Shown here piece by piece: positions 33,893-43,275 of a stretch of 64,000 nt of DNA (its first letter is position 1; every line of letters starts with the position of its first letter). The notes beneath the pieces were generated by a model. The model was not told where the DNA came from and made no database searches. It saw only the letters and a program-made list of their open reading frames with translations. The position numbers and the translations under genes are program-made. This stretch comes from Flavobacterium sp. NRK F7. Lineage in GTDB: Bacteria > Bacteroidota > Bacteroidia > Flavobacteriales > Flavobacteriaceae. The stretch spans positions 2,787,845 through 2,851,844 of the forward strand of contig NZ_JAMXLB010000001.1 of assembly GCF_024054195.1 (NCBI RefSeq). The letters are read 5' to 3'.

Positions 33893-33989
33893 ATAAATAT
33901 ACTTTAAAGTTAATTATTTCAACATTAATTCTACAATATAAGATTATTATAAATGGTAACTATAACAGAATATTGAGTTTATCTCGCTA

Positions 33990-34440
33990 TAGATTAAGAT
34001 TCCTGCTATGCCGGAATGACAAAATTGTAGTATTATGAGTGTTTAATTATTACCTACTAGATATGTTTGTAATTGACGGCTCTATGGAGCTACTCATGGG
34101 ATGCTTATACTTCGACAAGCTCAGTATAGGCTTTATGACAAGATTGTGTGAAATCTTATTATCTATTACAAATTACCAATCTTTACCTATAATTGTCAAC
34201 ATGAGTTTGTAATTGAGATGCTGAACCATGTTCAGCATGACAAACCATAAATACAAACTTTAGTTGACCACTTTGTGGAGCTACTTATGAGATGCTTATA
34301 CTTCGACAAGCTCAGTACAGGCTTTATGACAATATTGTGGATAATGGATGCGTTCAGTTGTTGGTTGTTAGTTCACAGAGCTACTTATGCGATACTGAAA
34401 CTTCTTGCTTCCAGTTTACTCAATTGGTGGGAATAATGAA
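33990..34440. repeat. REP-like palindromic intergenic repeats
   Basis: Two 68-bp copies (34081-34148 and 34272-34339, six mismatches) read GGAGCTACTxATGxGATGC then TTATACTTCGACAAGCTCAG and GGCTTTATGACAA. A hairpin ATGCTGAA-CCATG-TTCAGCAT lies at 34218-34238, and a TTCCTGCTATGCCGGAATGA fragment near 34000. The 670-bp gap from 33893 to 34565 holds nothing else I recognise except a possible -7 box TATTTTTG near 34486. The repeats mark the right edge of the defence island. Confidence 0.65.
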
Positions 34441-34565
34441 ATAGTCACGCTTAATTGTGCAAGAAGTAACTACAAACTTTTCCTTATTTTTGGTAGAAAG
34501 TACTTTACTATCAAAAGCACTCCTTTACAACAATACTTTTAGTTTAAATCAGCAGTAGTAAACCC

Positions 34566-35423
34566 ATGAATGCCAAGTCCACAGAAAAAGAAATAGAGCA
34601 ACAAGCGATAGATAAAAAATTAGACGCTGCTTTACCTTCTGAAGAAGGGAATCCAAAATCGCATGGGGAAATTCTAAAACAGCAAATCATTGATGGACAA
34701 GAAACCTATGATAAAAATCCTATCAGTATCCTTTTAAGCTCTTTAACCGCTGGACTGGAAATAGGATTTAGTTATTTATTACTTTCCACGCTCTACAGTT
34801 TCCTTGTAGGCAAAGTACAAGAAGATACCATTTTTAAGGTCATGTCTTTTGTATATCCCATCGGTTTTATTATGGTTATCTTAGGACAATCAATACTGTT
34901 TACTGAGCAAACTTCGTTGTTGACTTTACCCGTATTAAACAAAAAAAGAAGCGTTGGCAGTTTGTTAAAACTTTGGTCATTGGTTATTCTAGGCAATCTT
35001 GTTGGAGGGTGTTTTATGGCTTTTATAATGGTCTGGATTGGACCTCAACTTGGCATTTTCAATGTTCAGAGTATTGAAGCCATAGCGGTGCATGTGAGCC
35101 ACTACGCTACTTCGGTTATACTGGTAAGTGCTATTTTGGCAGGTTGGTTAATGGGGTTACTTTCATGGCTAATCGCAGCTTCCAGAGATACGTTAAGCCG
35201 CATTGCTATCATTTTTATGATTACCACCGTATTAGCGTTTGCGGGATTACACCATAGTATTGTGGGCAATGTGGAAGTGTTTGCAGGATTTATTAGTTCG
35301 CCAAAAATAACAGGGATGGATTATATAGCCTTTGAAAGTGTATCCCTTGTAGGCAATGCTTTAGGAGGTGCCGTTTTTGTAGCCTTACTAAAATACCGTG
35401 CTTTTGTATATGATGTAAAGTAA
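34566..35423 (+). CDS. Formate/nitrite transporter (FNT) family channel
   Basis: The 285-aa protein has a charged cytoplasmic N-terminus (MNAKSTEKEIEQQAIDKK) and six membrane helices with family motifs AGLEIGFSYLLLSTLYSF, ILGQSILFTEQTSLLTLPVL and KLWSLVILGNLVGGCF, and HHSIVGNVEVFAG. The long N-terminal extension and FTEQT motif resemble YfdC, a divergent branch of the formate/nitrite/hydrosulfide channel family. The transported anion is not clear. A likely -7 box (TTATTTTTGGTAG) lies about 75 bp upstream. Confidence 0.85.
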   Translation: MNAKSTEKEIEQQAIDKKLDAALPSEEGNPKSHGEILKQQIIDGQETYDKNPISILLSSLTAGLEIGFSYLLLSTLYSFLVGKVQEDTIFKVMSFVYPIGFIMVILGQSILFTEQTSLLTLPVLNKKRSVGSLLKLWSLVILGNLVGGCFMAFIMVWIGPQLGIFNVQSIEAIAVHVSHYATSVILVSAILAGWLMGLLSWLIAASRDTLSRIAIIFMITTVLAFAGLHHSIVGNVEVFAGFISSPKITGMDYIAFESVSLVGNALGGAVFVALLKYRAFVYDVK

Positions 35424-35467
35424 TGGAAAACAAAAATTATTAGAAATAAAATATAAAAAATAGAACT

Positions 35468-36112
35468 ATGAAAGCAGTACTACTAGGCGCTACGGGTGCT
35501 ACAGGAAAGGAAGTTTTAGAGCTTTTGTTACAAGATGCAAATTACCATCAAGTTGATATCTTTGTAAGACGTACGTTTGCGTTACAACACGATAAACTAA
35601 ACGTGCATGTCATCGATTTTGATACTCCCGAAACGTGGGGCCATTTGGTTACCGGTGATGTGTTGTATTCTTGTTTGGGGACTACGCTAAAAGCGGCTGG
35701 TAGTAAAGAGGCGCAATGGAAAATTGATTACGATTACCAATATGAATTTGCCAAAAGAGCGCAGGAACAGGGTATTCCAAATTATGTACTTGTTTCGGCT
35801 TCTAATGCGTCGCCCGATTCTTTTTTCTTTTATTCCAAAATGAAAGGGAAACTAGAAGAAGCGGTAAAAGCACTTGGTTTTCCCAAAATAGTTATCATGC
35901 GACCGCCAATTTTAGTAAGAGAAAATAGCGAACGAACCATGGAAGTTATCGGAGTGAAAGTGCTTCGTTTCTTCAATCGTCTCGGACTTTTACGCTCTCA
36001 AAGACCTATGAAAACCAAACATTTAGCAGAAGCTATGATAGCATCCGTACAAGCCTTACCACAAGGAGAACATAGCATTGAAGAACAGGACATTTTGAAG
36101 GTGTTGGAATAG
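35468..36112 (+). CDS. NAD(P)-binding protein, TIP30/YbjT-like
   Basis: The 214-aa protein has the atypical SDR nucleotide-binding motif LLGATGATGKEVLELL, YSCLGTTLKAAGS, KIDYDYQYEFAKRAQ and VSASNASPDSFFFY with YSKMKGKLE, i.e. the YxxxK pattern. This matches the HTATIP2/TIP30 oxidoreductase-like group. Substrate unknown. It lies 44 bp downstream of the FNT gene and may share its transcript. Confidence 0.85.
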   Translation: MKAVLLGATGATGKEVLELLLQDANYHQVDIFVRRTFALQHDKLNVHVIDFDTPETWGHLVTGDVLYSCLGTTLKAAGSKEAQWKIDYDYQYEFAKRAQEQGIPNYVLVSASNASPDSFFFYSKMKGKLEEAVKALGFPKIVIMRPPILVRENSERTMEVIGVKVLRFFNRLGLLRSQRPMKTKHLAEAMIASVQALPQGEHSIEEQDILKVLE

Positions 36113-36124
36113 TGTGTTGATGCG

Positions 36125-36419
36125 CTCCTTTGTAGAGTTACTTATGGGATCCCGAAGTTTCGGGACTGCATGACAAGATGGTGGATGAGATTTGAAGATG
36201 CTGAAACAAGTTCAGCATGACAATGAGTAAAATACAAACTTTAATTGACTTCTTTATGGAGCTACTTATGGGACCCTTACAGGGTGACAAACTGGATGGA
36301 TTTTTTTATCTATTACAAATTACTAACCTCCATTGACAAAGGAAAAAGGAAAAAGGAAAAGGTAAAACAGTCAACAGACAATTGAGACTGAAAACTGAGA
36401 CTGAAAACTGAAAACTAAA
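36125..36419. repeat. REP-like repeats and GGAAAAA / GACTGAAAACTGA runs
   Basis: Contains TTTGTAGAGTTACTTATGGG (36129-36148), the hairpins CCCGAAGTTTCGGG (about 36152-36166) and ATGCTGAA-ACAAG-TTCAGCAT (36198-36218), a partial copy of the 68-bp element near 36250, and the simple runs AAAGGAAAAAGGAAAAGG and GACTGAAAACTGAGACTG. No gene. Confidence 0.6.
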
Positions 36420-37247
36420 CTACCCCTTCTCTACTTTACACAACACTTCCGTTTCTAAGTACTTGGCAACGGCTTCTTCTTCGTTGGCACCAATGACTTC
36501 TAGGTGGTGTAATTTGTCTTTTAAGGTTTGTTGGGCGTTTTGCATGATAAGACCTTTATGCGCTTGTAGTAGCATGCGTTCGTCGTTGAAACCATCACCA
36601 AAGCAAAGGGTTTGGTCAAAACTGCTGTTTTCCAGTTCAAGGATTTTGGCAATTGCAAAAGACTTATCCACACGCTTGTCCATGATTTCCAAACAAATCG
36701 GCAAACTAAAACTCGTCTCAAATATGGAGCTGTGCAACGCTTTGATTTGGTAATCCAATTGCAGGAGTTTGTCGTGATCTTCATCTACAAAAAGGATTTT
36801 TATCGCACTGAGGTCGGTTAGCGTGGAGTAATCCACAATTTCATACGGATAATGCATTTCCTTTTGAAAACTGTTGAGCTTTTGGTTCTCTTTATTGGTA
36901 TACCAAAACTCCTCTTTGAACAAGACCGTCGTAATCGAAGGATCAATATCCAGAGCCAGTAGTTGCGCGACCGCTTCACTAGCAATATCAAAAGTAAATA
37001 GTAATTCTTGATTGGGGCCGTGAATGCGCGCTCCATTAGAAGTTACTAAATACAAAGGAATTCCCAAAGCATTGGTCAACTGCATGGCATCGAGATGATG
37101 GCGCCCTGTAGCGACAATAACGATATAGCCTTGTTGGTGTAATTCTTGAAAAATAGCTTGGGTATAAGGAGCAATAAGATGATTGGCATTGAGTAGCGTA
37201 CCGTCTAAATCGGTTACAATTACTTTTAGATTGGGGTTTTTATTCAT
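36420..37247 (-). CDS. Cof-type HAD-IIB phosphatase
   Basis: The 275-aa cytoplasmic enzyme has HAD motif I VIVTDLDGTLLNANH (DxDGT), motif II VTSNGA and motif IV GDGFNDERMLLQA (GDxxND), with the large C2B cap between, matching YidA/Cof-like sugar or nucleotide phosphatases (length 270-290). Likely substrates are phosphorylated sugars, FMN or pyridoxal phosphate, not resolvable here. It stands alone between repeat-rich regions. Confidence 0.9.
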   Translation of the reverse strand: MNKNPNLKVIVTDLDGTLLNANHLIAPYTQAIFQELHQQGYIVIVATGRHHLDAMQLTNALGIPLYLVTSNGARIHGPNQELLFTFDIASEAVAQLLALDIDPSITTVLFKEEFWYTNKENQKLNSFQKEMHYPYEIVDYSTLTDLSAIKILFVDEDHDKLLQLDYQIKALHSSIFETSFSLPICLEIMDKRVDKSFAIAKILELENSSFDQTLCFGDGFNDERMLLQAHKGLIMQNAQQTLKDKLHHLEVIGANEEEAVAKYLETEVLCKVEKG

Positions 37248-37282
37248 GGTATTGGGTATTCGGGTGCAAAGATAGTTAAATT

Positions 37283-37350
37283 AGTCGTGAGTCGAAAGTC
37301 GTGAGTCGTGAGTCGAAGGTCGAAAGTCATAAAGTCATAAAGTCGAAAGT
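37283..37350. repeat. GTCGTGAGTCGAAAGTC repeats
   Basis: Direct repeats GTCGTGAGTCGAAAGTCGTG and AAAGTCATAAAGTCATAAAG; part of the intergenic repeat family seen at 17041-17155 and 37700-37870, in reverse complement there. Confidence 0.65.
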
Positions 37351-37507
37351 TAACAGTTGCTTATGATAGAGATACAAAGTAAAAAAAAAACAAATAACTT
37401 ATAACCTACAACTTAAAAATGTAAACTGTAAACTGAGACTAAATTTTCGTAACAAATGAGGTGCTTTTGCGTCTTATAGAGTATCATCAATCAAAAAAAT
37501 AGTAATC

Positions 37508-37711
37508 ATGCGTTATGTTTTAGCATTCTTTTTTCCTTGGCTCAGTCTGATGCTACAGGGAAAACTTCTTTCAGGTATCGTTTGTTTGATCTTACAACTG
37601 ACTATCATTGGTTGGATTCCTGCTTTTTTATGGGCGGTAACCGCTTTGAATCGTATGTATGCGGATCGTAGAACGAATAAGATTATTCGGGAGATGAGAA
37701 TTAGTCGTTAG
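37508..37711 (+). CDS. Pmp3/YqaE-like small membrane protein
   Basis: The 67-aa protein has two membrane spans (YVLAFFFPWLSLMLQ and GIVCLILQLTIIGWIPAFLW) and a short positively charged tail (MYADRRTNKIIREMRI). This is the size and layout of the Pmp3/YqaE family (stress-related proteolipids), with the LQLTxIGWIPA motif. Function uncertain. It stands alone, flanked by repeats. Confidence 0.8.
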   Translation: MRYVLAFFFPWLSLMLQGKLLSGIVCLILQLTIIGWIPAFLWAVTALNRMYADRRTNKIIREMRISR

Positions 37712-37870
37712 TCTTAAAGTCGTTAGTCTTAAAGTCGAAAGTCATAAAGTCGAAAGTCGAAGGTCGTGAGTAGAAAGGAATTAGGAATAAACAATTACGA
37801 ATTAGGAATTAGGAAAAACTAGGACTGAATATTAAGACTGGAAACTGAGACTATAAACTGTAACTGTAAA
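37700..37870. repeat. AGTCGTAAAGTC / TTAGGAATTAGGAA repeats
   Basis: Overlaps the stop codon of the Pmp3-like gene and runs to about 37870: AGTCGTTAGTCTTAAAGTCG, GAATTAGGAATTAGGAA, and GACTGAATATTAAGACTGG. No coding potential. Confidence 0.65.
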
Positions 37871-37929
37871 CAGCATTACCTTTTACTTATTTCTCATACA
37901 AGTTGTTTTTGGGGAGTTTTTTTTACTTA

Positions 37930-37956
37930 TATTCGTTAGAACGAATACTAATTTTA
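37930..37956 (+). promoter_or_regulatory. Palindromic operator and -7 box
   Basis: TATTCGTT-AG-AACGAATA (37930-37947) is an 8-2-8 inverted repeat. Immediately after it TAATTTTA (37949-37956) is a -7-like box, 14 bp before the ATG at 37970. A protein bound there would cover the promoter; the regulator is unknown. Confidence 0.5.
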
Positions 37957-37969
37957 AATAACTTTTTGT

Positions 37970-38428
37970 ATGACAAAATTCTTTTACGCATTGGTCTTTT
38001 TTACTTTGTTTTCTGTTGGTGCAGAGGCTCAAAACTTTTTGGATTTAGCAGACTATTCTTTCTCTTCCAAGGAAAGTTATGTGAAAGCGGAACCGCAAGT
38101 TTTAGAAGCGGCAACTTATCTGTATACGACTCCTATTGCAAGTGATAATTTAAATCGTTTGATTGCTTCCCAATTTATTTTAAAATGGATGGAAGGCACG
38201 GAATATACGTTTAATGTAGATTCGAAAATGACAGATTTGACAGAGGGTAGCACGGATTTATTTGGAATGTATTTGGCTGGTATGGCCAAAGTGGTACTAG
38301 AAAATAAAGAAACACCTTTAGCGGATGCAGTGATTCACGAACAAGTAACACAAATGTTAGTAGACTATTGTAAAGATCCAGCACATCATGCAAAACCTAA
38401 TAAAAAACTAAAAAAGTTGATGAAGTAG
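37970..38428 (+). CDS. Secreted conserved hypothetical protein (152 aa)
   Basis: The signal peptide MTKFFYALVFFTLFSVGAEA is followed by AQNFLDLADYSFSSKESYVK. The protein is helical with ASDNLNRLIASQFILKWMEG and a basic C-terminus (KPNKKLKKLMK). It resembles a family of flavobacterial secreted proteins of unknown function. An operator-like palindrome lies just upstream. The gene after it is convergent and the hairpin at 38586-38615 separates them. Confidence 0.7.
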   Translation: MTKFFYALVFFTLFSVGAEAQNFLDLADYSFSSKESYVKAEPQVLEAATYLYTTPIASDNLNRLIASQFILKWMEGTEYTFNVDSKMTDLTEGSTDLFGMYLAGMAKVVLENKETPLADAVIHEQVTQMLVDYCKDPAHHAKPNKKLKKLMK

Positions 38429-38585
38429 TCGAAAGTCATAAAGTTAAAAGTCAAAAGTTGAAAGTACTTAGAATAGGAAGATTGAAAGTTTGAATACTGT
38501 GACTGTAATAAGCTGTAAGTTGTAAGTTTACGGTTAGAGCGTAGAACTGGAAACAGTAAACTGTAAACTTGACAAAATAGTATAT

Positions 38586-38615
38586 AAAAAAGAGACTGTT
38601 TCCAGTCTCTTTTTT
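38586..38615. terminator. Bidirectional terminator
   Basis: AGAGACTG (38591-38598) pairs with CAGTCTCT (38603-38610), loop TTTC, with A5 before and T5 after. It serves the plus-strand gene ending at 38428 and the minus-strand gene ending at 38627. The DNA between 38429 and 38585 consists of repeats. Confidence 0.75.
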
Positions 38616-38626
38616 ATTTCTAAAGA

Positions 38627-40465
38627 TTATACATCATAGAAGAATAATTGCTCGACAGGACCAATTTGCCCTTGTTGATTTCTACCATTGTGTAGGCGTG
38701 TATGCGCATATAACTTTACACTGTAGGTACAACGCACTAAGGTTACTTGATTGTCAATTTGCAAATTGGAATTGGCATGACCCGTTTTGGTTGGATCAGT
38801 GTTATTAGTTAACGGCATGAACGTTCCATCTGTAATGTCGTCTGGAGTCATACTGCTATTTCTTCGTATTGTCATTTTAAACGATTGCAAATGCGGATGG
38901 TACACCGTGTATTTCGCATGTACGCTACCGCTTATAGGCGTACAAAGTCCGTCGTTTTCTAATTCGGTAATGGCTAATTTCATAAATGTCGAATTGTTAT
39001 TCATAATCACCGAATTCAAGGTTTTCCCATTAGCGGCTTGTATACTAATAGTTCCATTAGCCAACTGCTCTCCTATTTGAAAACGAATGGCTACTTTTTC
39101 AATACCAATTTGATTGGCCACTGGAACAGGGATTCCTGCAGGAGCATCCGGCACATTGGGTTGCGACGTTAAAGCCGTTGTATTTAAAGAAAGCAACGTA
39201 TCGGTATCGATAATTTTAAACAAACTTAAATCGCTTATTGCATAGCCATTGTTTACCAAAGTACGTTCGATTGCATTGGTAGCATCAAACCAACCATCAG
39301 CATCAAAATCAGCCGCATTACTGATTACGGGTAATTCATCTAAAGTTCCCGTATGCACTTTTTTATCCAATTTTAAGACTTGGCTCACCGCAAATAATCC
39401 TGGTGTAACTCCAATTATTTTAGTAAAATTACTAGCTGCAGGACTAGCCGCATTATTTGGAGTAGTAACATCACTAATTAAAAAACGATATTTGATTCGA
39501 TTTCCAGAAGCGGCTTTCAATGGAGCTTGACCCGTTAATGCCACTACACTATACAGCACATGTTTTCCCGCTCCTGCATAACCATCTGCATCAAAATCTT
39601 GAGCACCTGTTCCATAAGAAGCACTAAAACTATCACCGAATCCCGTCCATGAACTGTCGAAGGTTTCATTTACATCGATAACATTAATTTTGGAACATAA
39701 ATTCACACACAAGCAATAATCTACATTTTTACGGGCGTCGTCTTTTGTTTCGTCTACCAAAGTTTCTCCTGCCAATGTCGCTTTGAAATACACATCTGGG
39801 CCACTTTGGAAACGCAAAGGCAAACCTGGATCGGTTTCTACGTTAATCCATGGTGATAAAAAGGTCTTTTTGAAAGTCGCTGACGTATAATCGATTCTAA
39901 AATGTCCGTTGGCATCTGTAGTTGCGGTGCCCAAATTATCATCGGTTAAAAAATCGGCGTCCCAAGCGGTAACGGATGCATTGGCAATCGGTTTATTGGT
40001 TTCACAATTGCGCAAATGCCCACAAATTACCCAAGCATCAAAATATTTTCCTCTGATGTTACACCAAATTTTGTAAGGAATAGTAAAATTCCAATATTCA
40101 ATTTGCATTGGAATGATCGTGGTAAGATGTAGTTGTAACGTTTGTCCTGCTGTTGGTTTTTTTACCGCAAAAGGAACGGTATGACAAATAATATCGATGT
40201 CAAAAGCCCCACGCTGGTACTCTTCATCAATTTCAAAAGAAAAATTCCCATTGGCATCGGTAGTCGTTTTAGCGATGAATAGTTTTTCTCTTAGTCTAGC
40301 TTCTTCATTACTTACAATTCGGAAATGGTCTTTCCCATTGGTTTCCACTTCGATTTCGTTGTTTCTTTTCCATGGCAAGTATAGTAGTACTTCAATGCCT
40401 GAAAGTGATTCGATACAATCTTCACAAATTTGTCCGTGAAGTGTTCCCTTAAATTGATAACTCAT
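38627..40465 (-). CDS. Large protein with carboxypeptidase-regulatory-like domains
   Basis: The 612-aa protein contains two transthyretin-like/carboxypeptidase regulatory domains: KTTTDANGNFSFEIDEEY (about residues 67-84) and NKPIANASVTAWDADF then TATTDANGHFRIDY (about 160-200). No signal peptide is visible in the chosen start (MSYQFKGTLHGQICEDCIE), so it is either cytoplasmic or exported by another route. The C-terminal half has NGTISIQAANGKTLNSV and several DADGxxDATN-like Asp-rich turns, possibly calcium-binding. Two CxxC-like pairs occur. No name available. Confidence 0.7.
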   Translation of the reverse strand: MSYQFKGTLHGQICEDCIESLSGIEVLLYLPWKRNNEIEVETNGKDHFRIVSNEEARLREKLFIAKTTTDANGNFSFEIDEEYQRGAFDIDIICHTVPFAVKKPTAGQTLQLHLTTIIPMQIEYWNFTIPYKIWCNIRGKYFDAWVICGHLRNCETNKPIANASVTAWDADFLTDDNLGTATTDANGHFRIDYTSATFKKTFLSPWINVETDPGLPLRFQSGPDVYFKATLAGETLVDETKDDARKNVDYCLCVNLCSKINVIDVNETFDSSWTGFGDSFSASYGTGAQDFDADGYAGAGKHVLYSVVALTGQAPLKAASGNRIKYRFLISDVTTPNNAASPAASNFTKIIGVTPGLFAVSQVLKLDKKVHTGTLDELPVISNAADFDADGWFDATNAIERTLVNNGYAISDLSLFKIIDTDTLLSLNTTALTSQPNVPDAPAGIPVPVANQIGIEKVAIRFQIGEQLANGTISIQAANGKTLNSVIMNNNSTFMKLAITELENDGLCTPISGSVHAKYTVYHPHLQSFKMTIRRNSSMTPDDITDGTFMPLTNNTDPTKTGHANSNLQIDNQVTLVRCTYSVKLYAHTRLHNGRNQQGQIGPVEQLFFYDV

Positions 40466-40675
40466 AATTTTCTTTTTTTTTCATGCCTACTCTTTAGTAT
40501 GGATTTTGGGCTTACTCCTTATTTGTTTGTGAGACAAAAGTAGTGGCTGAAGTATCAAGAAAACAGAGGAGATTAGCCCTTTTTAACGAACTAAACCCCT
40601 GATTTTTAAAGGATAAAAAAACTATTGTATTTTGGAATTCTACGGAAAGAAATATTTTTCTTCCCCTTTTTAGTA

Positions 40676-41233
40676 TTAGTAGTACAATAGAAAGCCCATG
40701 GTAGTACATAGAGCATATTGTTTTTCATACAGTGTTTCCACTAAGTCAACAACATCCTCATGCTCTTGACATAAAGCAAAATACGGAGCGTCTAAAACTG
40801 TACTTAAAATAGGGACTTGCTTACTGTATCCAGAAATGGCTTTGGCTCCTGTAACATCGAGAAAGTATTGTGCGCCTTCTTCGTCTAAATCGAGTCGCAT
40901 GAGGTTGGCAAAATGAATGATTTTACCGGTGAGTTTGCCTTCGAAGAATTCGGCTATTTCTTCTAAAGTATAATAGTAACCGTCTACTACAATTTGATTG
41001 CCATTACCCTCAAAAACTAAATATAAGATACCATAATTTTTAAAATTACGATCTTCATATAATAATAAACTCAAACTTTCTTCTAAACCTTCTAAGGTAT
41101 CGCAGGTTTTGTAGATATTGGTAATTCCATATTGGTAAGCGATGTTTTCCAAAGCTGGTAAAATTGCCGTTGGATGCAATTGGTCCACATCGGGAACCCC
41201 TTCTAAACAATAGATGTATTTTTCTGAGGCCAT
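40676..41233 (-). CDS. Conserved unknown protein (DUF6642-like)
   Basis: I start at the ATG at 41231-41233 (MASEKYIYCLEGVPDVDQLH); a longer reading would overlap the permease gene. The 185-aa cytoplasmic protein has ILYLVFEGNGNQIVVDGYYY and TLEEIAEFFEGKLTGKIIHF, which I recall as the signature of a conserved Bacteroidetes family (DUF6642). CHAT-like or caspase-like fold for that family is uncertain. It lies 22 bp downstream of the permease gene. Confidence 0.7.
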   Translation of the reverse strand: MASEKYIYCLEGVPDVDQLHPTAILPALENIAYQYGITNIYKTCDTLEGLEESLSLLLYEDRNFKNYGILYLVFEGNGNQIVVDGYYYTLEEIAEFFEGKLTGKIIHFANLMRLDLDEEGAQYFLDVTGAKAISGYSKQVPILSTVLDAPYFALCQEHEDVVDLVETLYEKQYALCTTMGFLLYY

Positions 41234-41255
41234 GTAGCTGTTTCTAATGAGAAGT

Positions 41256-42536
41256 TTAGTTTTGTTTTTCTTGTTTTTTGTAAATGTATTCGGCGATGAA
41301 GCAAATGGCAATTAATCCAAGAGCCACTAAGACGCCCAATTTATTACTTGTAAATTGTTGGACCAACAGTACTACTGTCGCCACGGCACACAAGATACAA
41401 CCTGTTAAAGCAATGTATTTATTCGCATTAATGTCGGTTGCTTTGCGATAGGCAACCGCATTTACAATAGCAAAAATAGCTAAAAAACCTACACTACCTG
41501 CGGTAGAAATACTTTCTAAATTGAGCATATTGGTTAGTACCAATGTAATTATAGCTGTTATTAGCAATCCTATGGGTTGGTTCCATAAGGTACTGGTTAA
41601 GTGATGTGGTAATTCATCGTCTTCCGCAATTTCATAACTCACACGTGTGCCTCCATACAAGGAAGCATTAATAGCAGAAAAGGTAGAAATTAATGCTGCA
41701 ATAGTAATAATGGTAAAGCCTAATTGTCCAATCATAGGTTTGGCTGCTTCTGCTAACACATAATCCTCTGCGTCAGCAATTTGCTTAAAAGGGAGCGAAC
41801 CCACCGTTACCAAGGCAATAACAATATACAGCAGTATGACAAAGATTACCGCATAGTAATAGGCTTTGGCCACATTCTTTTCAGGATTTTCAATATCTGG
41901 TGCGGCATTGGCAATCAATTCAAAACCTTCATACGCAACAAAAATAACCATACCGCCTGTTAGGAGTTGGAGCGGTGTTTCCCATTGAGATATCGCTAAT
42001 TGACTAACATTGGGGTTACCCCAAAGACCATACACTCCTATTCCCACAAATCCGAGAAGAATAATCAACTTTATGACTACCGCAAAAGATTCAATTTTAC
42101 TGACCACTTTTACGCTATAATAATTAATTAGGGTTGCCAAAATAATAACGGCAGAAGCATCGATATGAAAATCTATAGCAGTTGTACTTGTGATTTTAAA
42201 TAAGTTGGGAGCATACGACCCAAATGCAGACGCATATAAAGCCAACATGATAATATAACTCACCCACAATAAGTTATTGATACCGCCACTAAAAATCGTG
42301 CGACCAAAACCTTGATTGATAAACTTTACCGTACCACCACGATCGGGATACACTAAGGAAAGTTTGGCATAACTGTAAGAAGTGAGTAACGCCAAGATAC
42401 CTGCAATTAAAAAAGAAAAAGGAGTACCTCCTTTACTTAAAGATACCGCTAAACCCAAAACCGCAAAGATGCCTCCACCTACCATTCCTCCTATTCCAAT
42501 AGAAATAGCTTCTTTTAAACCTATTTTATCACTCAT
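41256..42536 (-). CDS. APC-family amino acid permease
   Basis: The 426-aa protein is a full-length APC (amino acid-polyamine-organocation) permease of 12 spans, starting GLKEAISIGIGGMVGGGIFA (the glycine-rich helix 1 break) with FVAYEGFELIANAAPDIENP in helix 6 and SAINASLYGGTRVSYEIAED in helix 8. Substrate probably an amino acid taken up by proton symport. The neighbouring DUF6642-like gene follows on the same strand. Confidence 0.9.
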   Translation of the reverse strand: MSDKIGLKEAISIGIGGMVGGGIFAVLGLAVSLSKGGTPFSFLIAGILALLTSYSYAKLSLVYPDRGGTVKFINQGFGRTIFSGGINNLLWVSYIIMLALYASAFGSYAPNLFKITSTTAIDFHIDASAVIILATLINYYSVKVVSKIESFAVVIKLIILLGFVGIGVYGLWGNPNVSQLAISQWETPLQLLTGGMVIFVAYEGFELIANAAPDIENPEKNVAKAYYYAVIFVILLYIVIALVTVGSLPFKQIADAEDYVLAEAAKPMIGQLGFTIITIAALISTFSAINASLYGGTRVSYEIAEDDELPHHLTSTLWNQPIGLLITAIITLVLTNMLNLESISTAGSVGFLAIFAIVNAVAYRKATDINANKYIALTGCILCAVATVVLLVQQFTSNKLGVLVALGLIAICFIAEYIYKKQEKQN

Positions 42537-42637
42537 ATTATTCTTTCATACAAATTCACCACTATAAATATAAAAAAACTTTATGGGCTACTCGCTCCAC
42601 TTTCTTTAAATTTGTGTTTTCAAATGATTCGTTTGTT

Positions 42638-43198
42638 ATGATTGATAAGTATTCGCTAGCCTTTATTCCTGATACTCTTGTAGTTGAAAAAGTAAAAGAG
42701 ATGAAAATGCAATTGGCAGCAGTCATTGGGTGGTTTCCTAGTAAAAATGCTTTGGCACATATTACGGTTGGTGAATTTGAAATAGCTACAAGTGCTATGG
42801 ATTCCATCACCACACAACTCACACAAATTGCAACCACCATTCAACCAGTGGAAGTTACTTTAGATGCCTTTGGTACTTATCCGAATGGTGCTTTTTTCCT
42901 ATCACCTACAGCTATATCAAAAGCGTCATTACAACCGATTATGAAGACTTTTCAAAAGCGTTTGCAAGTACCTGCTATGTATAAAAGCAGTGACCCGCAT
43001 TTATCGATAGGAAGAAAATTGGATGCAAACCAAATAGCAATTGCGAATTCCCTTTGGGAACTAGAAACCTTAACGTTTAAGTGTGAAAGTATTGCTTTAC
43101 GAAAGTTGGACCCAGTAAAAAAACAATTTGAAATTATTGCCACTTTTCCTTTTTTAGGTGAAACTACACCAGAAGTTATTCAAACCTCTTTATTCTAA
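42638..43198 (+). CDS. 2H phosphoesterase (2'-5' RNA ligase-like)
   Basis: The 186-aa protein has two HxT/S-type motifs, AHITVGEF and PHLSIGRK, placed about 90 residues apart, the 2H-phosphoesterase signature. I start at ATG 42638 (MIDKYSLAFIPDTL). The second motif reads HLS in place of HxT, which is common in this family. It may hydrolyse 2',3'-cyclic phosphates or ligate RNA. Its -7 box is not clear. A gene of SseB type follows 77 bp downstream. Confidence 0.85.
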   Translation: MIDKYSLAFIPDTLVVEKVKEMKMQLAAVIGWFPSKNALAHITVGEFEIATSAMDSITTQLTQIATTIQPVEVTLDAFGTYPNGAFFLSPTAISKASLQPIMKTFQKRLQVPAMYKSSDPHLSIGRKLDANQIAIANSLWELETLTFKCESIALRKLDPVKKQFEIIATFPFLGETTPEVIQTSLF

Positions 43199-43275
43199 AT
43201 CCTTGAATTTAATTAAAACAGGAGTAGATTATTTTTTAAATTCCTATTTTTGTACTTTCAATTCAATACAACATC

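Noticed and set aside
40512..40709. 65-aa minus-strand open frame (MYYHGLSIVL...)
   Set aside because: It overlaps the C-terminal end of the DUF6642-like gene in another frame and has no start context or recognisable features.
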